The notes under the pieces: generated by a model
What the model was told of the DNA's origin: nothing
What the model saw: only the letters and a program-made list of their open reading frames with translations
The model's database searches: none
Assembly: GCA_946807835.1 (NCBI GenBank)
Contig: OX327702.1
Location: 8,804,001 to 8,868,000 of the forward strand
Direction of reading: 5' to 3'
DNA length: 64,000 nucleotides
Source of the DNA: Ailanthus altissimus
Lineage: Eukaryota; Streptophyta; Magnoliopsida; Sapindales; Simaroubaceae
Translations under genes and position numbers: made by a program
In this document: one piece after another, positions 58,640 through 64,000 of the stretch
Layout: every line of letters begins with the position of its first letter
Position numbering within the stretch: the first letter of the stretch is position 1

Positions 58640-61600
58640 TTCATCCTCGACATCTTATTAATTTGCCCTCGAAATTCATTAAGGCGATATGCCTTTGCAG
58701 CAACAAAACAAGAAGCTAAGAATCTCCATTCTTCTTCTTTTTTGATGGTATCTTGTATTGAGTGACCAATTTTTATTTCAGATGATAGATGAAAAACCTA
58801 TTATAGCCATTAGAAAACATGTCTCGAATAGCCTTCTTAATACTAACTTGTTGATCAAATACAAATACAAGATCTTTAATGTCACTAATAACTCTTTGCA
58901 GTTTAGCAACAATTCATGCCTAAGAAGTATCGGCTACAGAATCAACAATTCCTCATGAAATTTTTAATTGTTTCTATTTTTACATATGACCATAAACATT
59001 GTACCTAGTAAACATCTTCAGAAATATTCCATCAACTATAACACTGATCCAATCAATAACTGAAAACTGTTGATTCATAGTCCTAATACCATAAAAAGTA
59101 TATAAAGTGCTTGTTATCATCAATTTCCAAATGCATTACCGTATCAAGATTTTGTTGTTCCAGTACATAATAGTACATAGAAAGTCATCTAAACGAATCC
59201 TCAAAAGTACCACTTATCAACCTGTATACACGCTATTTAGCTTACCAATCAGTAGAATATTTTAACTTCACACTAAATTTTCCATATATGTCAGCTTGGA
59301 TCTCTTTTAGTCTCTAAATTCTACTAAATGATGTGAAATTTTTTTTTCTTTAATTTACCCATAATTTGACTCTTGATTTGTTAATGACTATTACGCAATC
59401 GGTTTACTTGACATATGTGATCTACATATATTCTCTGCACATTGAAATGCTTTCTTGCACCCATCAATACTATACATAATCGCCATTTACATCTCTCATC
59501 ATCACATTTTACCTTAATAATTTTTTGTAGATCTTAAAACTTTGAAGCACCAATTACCCTTAAGTGCTAGCAAGCTAATAGTCTGATGAAGTTCACTTTT
59601 ACTATCATACAATTTTCCCCATAAATACATCCTAATTTCAAAACACGATACCTTATTTGATATAGCTATTTTTTATGGTGGTATTAAAGAAAGAAACTAA
59701 AAAGAGTTTTTTGCTTCAACTTTATCTCATTTTCTATATGAATCATATGTTTCACATGCCTCATTAAGAGAACTATTAGAAATCTAACATTGCTTGCCTT
59801 CTTGTAAAACATCCAATCTATCAAAATTTTCCATATTATTAGTATATTCATTACCATCAACTGTTGGGGCAGGTGCTTACGTGCCATTCTAATATTGTAT
59901 GAATATTAATTGTTTAATATTTAGACAATAAATATTTCAAATAAAAATTGTTAATTTTATAATCACATGTTTTAATGCTTGTAACACTACAGACATTGTA
60001 TAATCTAAAGAAATTTAGACTAGGGCTAAGAGTTAGCAATGCTGAGAGTTATAAATGCTAAAAGTTAATACTGTAAGAGTTATCAAGTTATAAGAGTCAA
60101 CAAGATCTAAAGAGTTAAAACCTTATCTATAATGGGACAAAGACCTGAGAGTATACTAGTAATGACATAGTTACAAAGAGTTGCAATAGGTGCTAGGAAA
60201 TTTTATTATAATATGTCTCAAACATTATGTTCCTGATCTATGTTCATTAATGCAGGTCTATCAGTGAATTATTATTATATAGATTAGTATATGTCTATAT
60301 CTGCATGGTACAAATGACTGTTCTTAGCTGACCTTGAGCTTAGAGCTTATATAGGCATGCGGGTATCCAGTCAGGACTGGATATTGAACAGACTTACGAG
60401 GACCCTAATAGAAGCCGTCAAAGGAAAGTTCTCTCTAGTTAAATAGTATTCGTAGTCCTTTAACCTGAGTACCACGGTGGCTTGTGAGTGATCCACCATA
60501 CTTTGGTTCCACATATGTTAGAGACCTTTCATGGTCTGACCGCTATATGTCGTTGGGTATAGTCCGATACTCATGGGGTCTGGTGTACGTAGATACGAAA
60601 TTCATCAGCTTACATAGGTAAGTTGTATATCCGATGCTCTGAGATTGTATTTCATAAAGTCTTATGGCCACAAGTATAAACTCGAAAAAAGATTATTCCA
60701 CAGGGTTAAACAATATTGCAAAAATATTTATGTATATTATTTATCGAGATACGAATCTAGAGATAAGTTCATGGATGAGCAAATGGAAATTTAACGGTAT
60801 TGATCTATATCCCTGCACATCTAGGGTATAAATGATGGAAAGATTATACGTATGCGTTGTGACCTCAACTTGTATGGTTTAACGCGCTAATTTTTAATAT
60901 CCGTAACATGTGCATCGATTACGGACTCATGGAATAGTTCTATTATGGACCTAGAAACTCCCGTAATATAAAATGTACTTTTTGTGCACTTGGGTAGCGT
61001 ACTATATTGAATGGTTCAATATAGTAAAATTCAACAATTTACTAAGGTTAAATTAACTAAAGTATATAGTTAAATGGTGGGACTCACTTTAGGTTAACTT
61101 GGTAACCTAGTAAGGATATAAAAGTAATTTCACTTAATGATTATTTAATTGTTAAATAATTAAAATAAATATTTATTTATATAATAGTTAAATAAATAAT
61201 TTAACTTAACTATGGTTAAAAGTTAACCATATGATTAAGTTAAAGTTAACCTTACTTAGTGGTTAAGTAAAGGTTAACTTAACCATAGTTAAGTTAAAGT
61301 TAACTAGGGTTAGATTATTTAAATATTTATTTAACTGGTTAAATGTTAACAATAGTTAGGTTAAGTTAAATGTAAATTCAAATTAAGTGAAATTAAAATG
61401 AAATTAAATTTATTTGTATATATTTACAAAATGAAATAAAATTTATGGGTTAAGTTTTATTTTAGCTAAGTATTTTGGCCAGCCATCAAAGAGAGAGAAA
61501 AAGAAAAATTATTTTTTTATTATTGAATTCAATTGTTGAATTCATAATTAAAATTTCTTTTTATTAGGCTTAAAATCAATTAAGCAAAAATAAGTATTTG

Positions 61601-62280
61601 ATTTATTGATTAAGTGTTAATCAAAAGAAAATTAAAAACTTAAGTTTAATTTGTTAAACAATTGTTGGATTAACATACTGTTATTCTAGATAATCAATCC
61701 CACCATTGTTGATTACTATGATTGATCAAAGTTTTCATTTCAGGTAGACTTCAAAAATTTTAATCCAAAGGCTTCAAGGGTTAAATTCCCAATCTCGTTA
61801 TTAATTTGATTAATATATAATAATTGTGCTTATTGTAAATTTTTATAATTTCGCTGTTCACATATATATATGAGATATGTATATTTTTATGATGAACACA
61901 TATACTACATGCATGCACCTTATAATAATCAACACTCAACATCAACATCCTCATCTATTTAACTATCACAGTGGATTTAAGTTGAGTTTTCGTTGAATAT
62001 TATAGGGTAATAATGATAGTTAATCATAGTATTTGTGAGAAGCACAACATTTGGTATTATTGAGATTGTGCTAATCACTTGGTTGCTAGCACTTACCAAT
62101 TTGAAGTGATATGGTAAGGTGGTTAGTTCTTAATGAGCGTTCGTGCATCCTCTTCACATACAGGAGCTTTAAGATCCACTGTTATACATAGAGAACATAA
62201 TGATCTTTTATTGATCCCTATAAAGAATTGGAAATCATTATTATTTTTAATTTCAACTGATCTCAACTTAAAACTTATTA
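58640..62280 (-). pseudogene. MULE (Mutator-like) transposase, split by a solo LTR
   Basis: Minus-strand transposase remnant. At about 59300-59090 it reads EIQADIYGKFSVKLKYSTDW, then SGTFEDSFR and YVLEQQNLDTV, followed near 59050-58990 by a degraded VDGIFLK-like phrase. At 58890-58650 it reads QVSIKKAIRDMF, FFIYHLK and FVAAKAYRLNEF, matching the MULE transposase core and its end. Stops and frameshifts are frequent. The upstream part continues across the inserted LTR (59862-61941): 'gatgaggatgttgatgg' is restored when the insertion and one target copy are ignored. Weak N-terminal-type sequence extends to about 62280. No terminal inverted repeats were located. Confidence 0.75.
59862..61941 (+). 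mobile_element. Copia-type solo LTR (copy D) with 5-bp TSD
   Basis: Bounded by TCAAC at 59857-59861 and 61942-61946, with ends TGTTGGGG and ACTCAACA, 2,080 bp. It is the opposite orientation of copies B and C and shares with them 'gtgcttacgtgccattctaat', 'agatctaaagag'-type, 'ggtgatccaccatactttgg'-type and 'catacttgtatggtt'-type blocks in matching order. No interior or second LTR is present, so it is a solo LTR formed by recombination. It interrupts the MULE transposase remnant. Region 61200-61380 is dense in GTTAAC/TTAACC words. Confidence 0.9.
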
Positions 62281-62930
62281 CATCAACAAAAAAATTTAGA
62301 CTTTTATAGTATACATTATCAACTCCAATTACACGACAGGGTATTTAAAAGCTCTTTATATTTCACATCATTTGAAATTGAAATACCCTAATTTTTATAC
62401 CCAATATATTTCTTGTTACTATCATTAGAGCTTTTCCACATTCCTTTGAAATATACAATTAGCAACTCATACTTTATGGCACCTATAACAAAAAATATAT
62501 TATTAAAATTAATAAAAAATTAAATCCAAAAAACTGTGTGACACGACGCAAACTAATTTCAAGTGACACACATGTACATGAAACACTTGGATGAAGAGAC
62601 GCGCATTTCGTGCCCACGAAGTGGTTGCATCGCGTGTACGCGCAAAACCCATGAGCAACTCAGTTTTTTTTCTTCTAGATTTGTGGTCTATTCTACCTCA
62701 TTCACCCTTTTTTTTTTTTGCTCATTTCATCACATTATACTACGCCTATATTTCAAAAATAAATATAAAAACTTCAAAACTACATTCATAACTCTAATTT
62801 GGTCAATTTAAATTTATAAATATATTCGAAAAAAATACATTACATAATAATGAATGTAATCATTCATTTTTTATAATTAAAATATTGAAATCTACTTATT
62901 TCAAAAGTTAGAGTACACATTTTGAGATTG
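62280..62930. other. Stretch without supported gene
   Basis: A short patch richer in GC at 62535-62660 contains 'gacgcgcatttcgtgcccac' and 'gcatcgcgtgtacgcgc'. The two overlapping plus-strand open frames here (62563-62811) have no recognisable domain. The rest is AT-rich. Confidence 0.4.
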
Positions 62931-62935
62931 ATTTT

Positions 62936-63333
62936 GAGAATGTTAATTTTTATACATTTATTTTTAAATATTTTATTTATAATTATATTTTATAAATAAG
63001 GACAACTGTAACTATTTACCCTAGTTTTGGTTAATAAAAATTAGAGTATTAGTTTGTGCCTAAAGGAATATTGCCTAAACTTTTAGGTTATGTTTGAAAT
63101 TTTCCTATATAAAAGGCATCCTGTACTCTTTTTGAGAATGCCAATTTTTATACATTTCTTTTCAAATATTTTATTTATCATTATATTTTATAAATAAGGA
63201 CAACTATGTTTATTTATCCTAATTTTAGTTAATAAAAATTAGAGTATTAGTTTGTGCCTAAAGGAATATTGCCTAAACTTTTAGGCTATATTTGAAAAGT
63301 TTCCTATATATAAGGCATCTTGTACTTTTTTTG
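62936..63333 (+). repeat. 198-bp tandem duplication carrying a TATA box, LTR-like
   Basis: Copies at 62936-63133 and 63134-63333 align almost throughout ('gagaatgNNaatttttatac ... ttagagtattagtttgtgcc ... ttgcctaaacttttagg'). Each ends with a TATA box and start-site-like sequence: 'cctatataaaaggcatcctgtact' near 63104 and 'cctatatataaggcatcttgtact' near 63303. The layout resembles the U3/R part of a copia LTR duplicated in tandem. No LTR ends were identified. Confidence 0.75.
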
Positions 63334-63359
63334 AATTTAAATATATTTTTTAGAAGATA

Positions 63360-64000
63360 TTATATTTAAAATAATGGAAGAAAGAGATATAAAGTAAGAA
63401 ATAACTTAAAATAAAAATAAATTCTATTTTACTTTTTATAATTTTTACAAGAGTATAATATAGCTTAGAAGACGTTGTTTCATAAATAAAAAGTAGTGAT
63501 AATATCAAATGTGTGAAATTGTTTTTTAAAAAAATTATAAATATTAAATAATAGAGACATTATATATATATATATATTTATGTGCATTTTTAGACACAAA
63601 ATATGAGTAACAATATCACCATATAAAACCAAATTGGAAATTATGGTGAGATTGTCATATCTCATATTGTTTTGTGAAGAGGCGAGCAAGTTTAGATTCG
63701 AGGTGGGTTATGAAATTTTTAAACCATTCTCGTTCCCGATCGAGACAAAGAAAAGTGTGCCCATCAGGATACTTTTCAAGATGGAAATTCCTGAATTTGT
63801 TTTTCATTAAAACAACGTAGCTTCATTTCGGTATGGGTCGGGTTGGGAATTTTTGAATATTTTTAAATAAAAAATATTCAAATTCAATTACGTTAAATTT
63901 TATAATTCTAATTTCGATTTTAATTACATTAAATGTTATAATTTCAAATCTAATTTCAAGTTTAATTTTGTTAAATATTATAATTTCGATTCTAATTTTA
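63360..64000. other. AT-rich end of window with ~40-bp degenerate repeats
   Basis: From 63890 to the end the phrase 'ttaaatNttataattNNaatttc' recurs three times at 36-42-base spacing. At 63690-63760 a slightly GC-richer patch contains 'cgaggtgggttatgaa' and 'cgttcccgatcgag'. No gene is supported. Confidence 0.45.

Overview
The window looks like an AT-rich nuclear segment of a flowering plant, probably a eudicot. It holds spliced genes with GT-AG introns, a plant kinesin and a metallothionein-like gene. Both are surrounded by decayed plant transposon families: Ty3/gypsy Athila, Tat and Del/Tekay, Ty1/copia, CACTA and Mutator. I cannot name the species. No bacterial, organellar, rRNA, tRNA or CRISPR signal was found.

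Layout. 1-10.5 kb: a 3' LTR of an Athila-type element (1-1428) abuts a truncated Del/Tekay chromovirus (integrase plus chromodomain, 1535-2725, then its long LTR). A second Athila follows on the minus strand, with gag, protease, a tRNA-Asp-type primer site and a 5' LTR (9177-10492). 10.55-19.6 kb: a decayed Tat-lineage element with gag, reverse transcriptase, two RNase H domains, integrase, a possible antisense extra reading frame and an LTR. 19.86-22.7 kb: a ~264-bp tandem repeat split by a 2,040-bp LTR element that has intact 5-bp target duplications. 23.4-24.8 kb: a GC-rich segment ending in poly(A), possibly a retroposon. 25.2-26.1 kb: two 25-bp minisatellites. 26.5-32.4 kb: a CACTA transposase pseudogene on the minus strand, interrupted by a Mutator-like foldback element (28470-29357, 9-bp target duplication) and by an Athila-like solo LTR.

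35.5-40.6 kb is the only clear genic island. A 13-exon kinesin-10 (chromokinesin) gene runs on the plus strand with a mitosis-specific activator motif upstream. A three-exon metallothionein-like gene runs convergently on the minus strand with a TATA box. The two genes show no functional link beyond proximity.

41-64 kb is repetitive again: a dispersed ~0.4-kb module, an Ulp1-protease remnant, four related long copia-type LTRs with a degraded copia pol, a MULE transposase pseudogene split by a 2,080-bp solo LTR with target duplication, and an LTR-like 198-bp tandem duplication. The least explained structure is an array of four imperfect hairpins at 52.81-53.16 kb. They share one conserved core, while their arms differ from unit to unit but remain complementary within each unit. 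I found no convincing intact novel gene system. The value of the window lies in the nested insertion history, the kinesin gene and that hairpin array.
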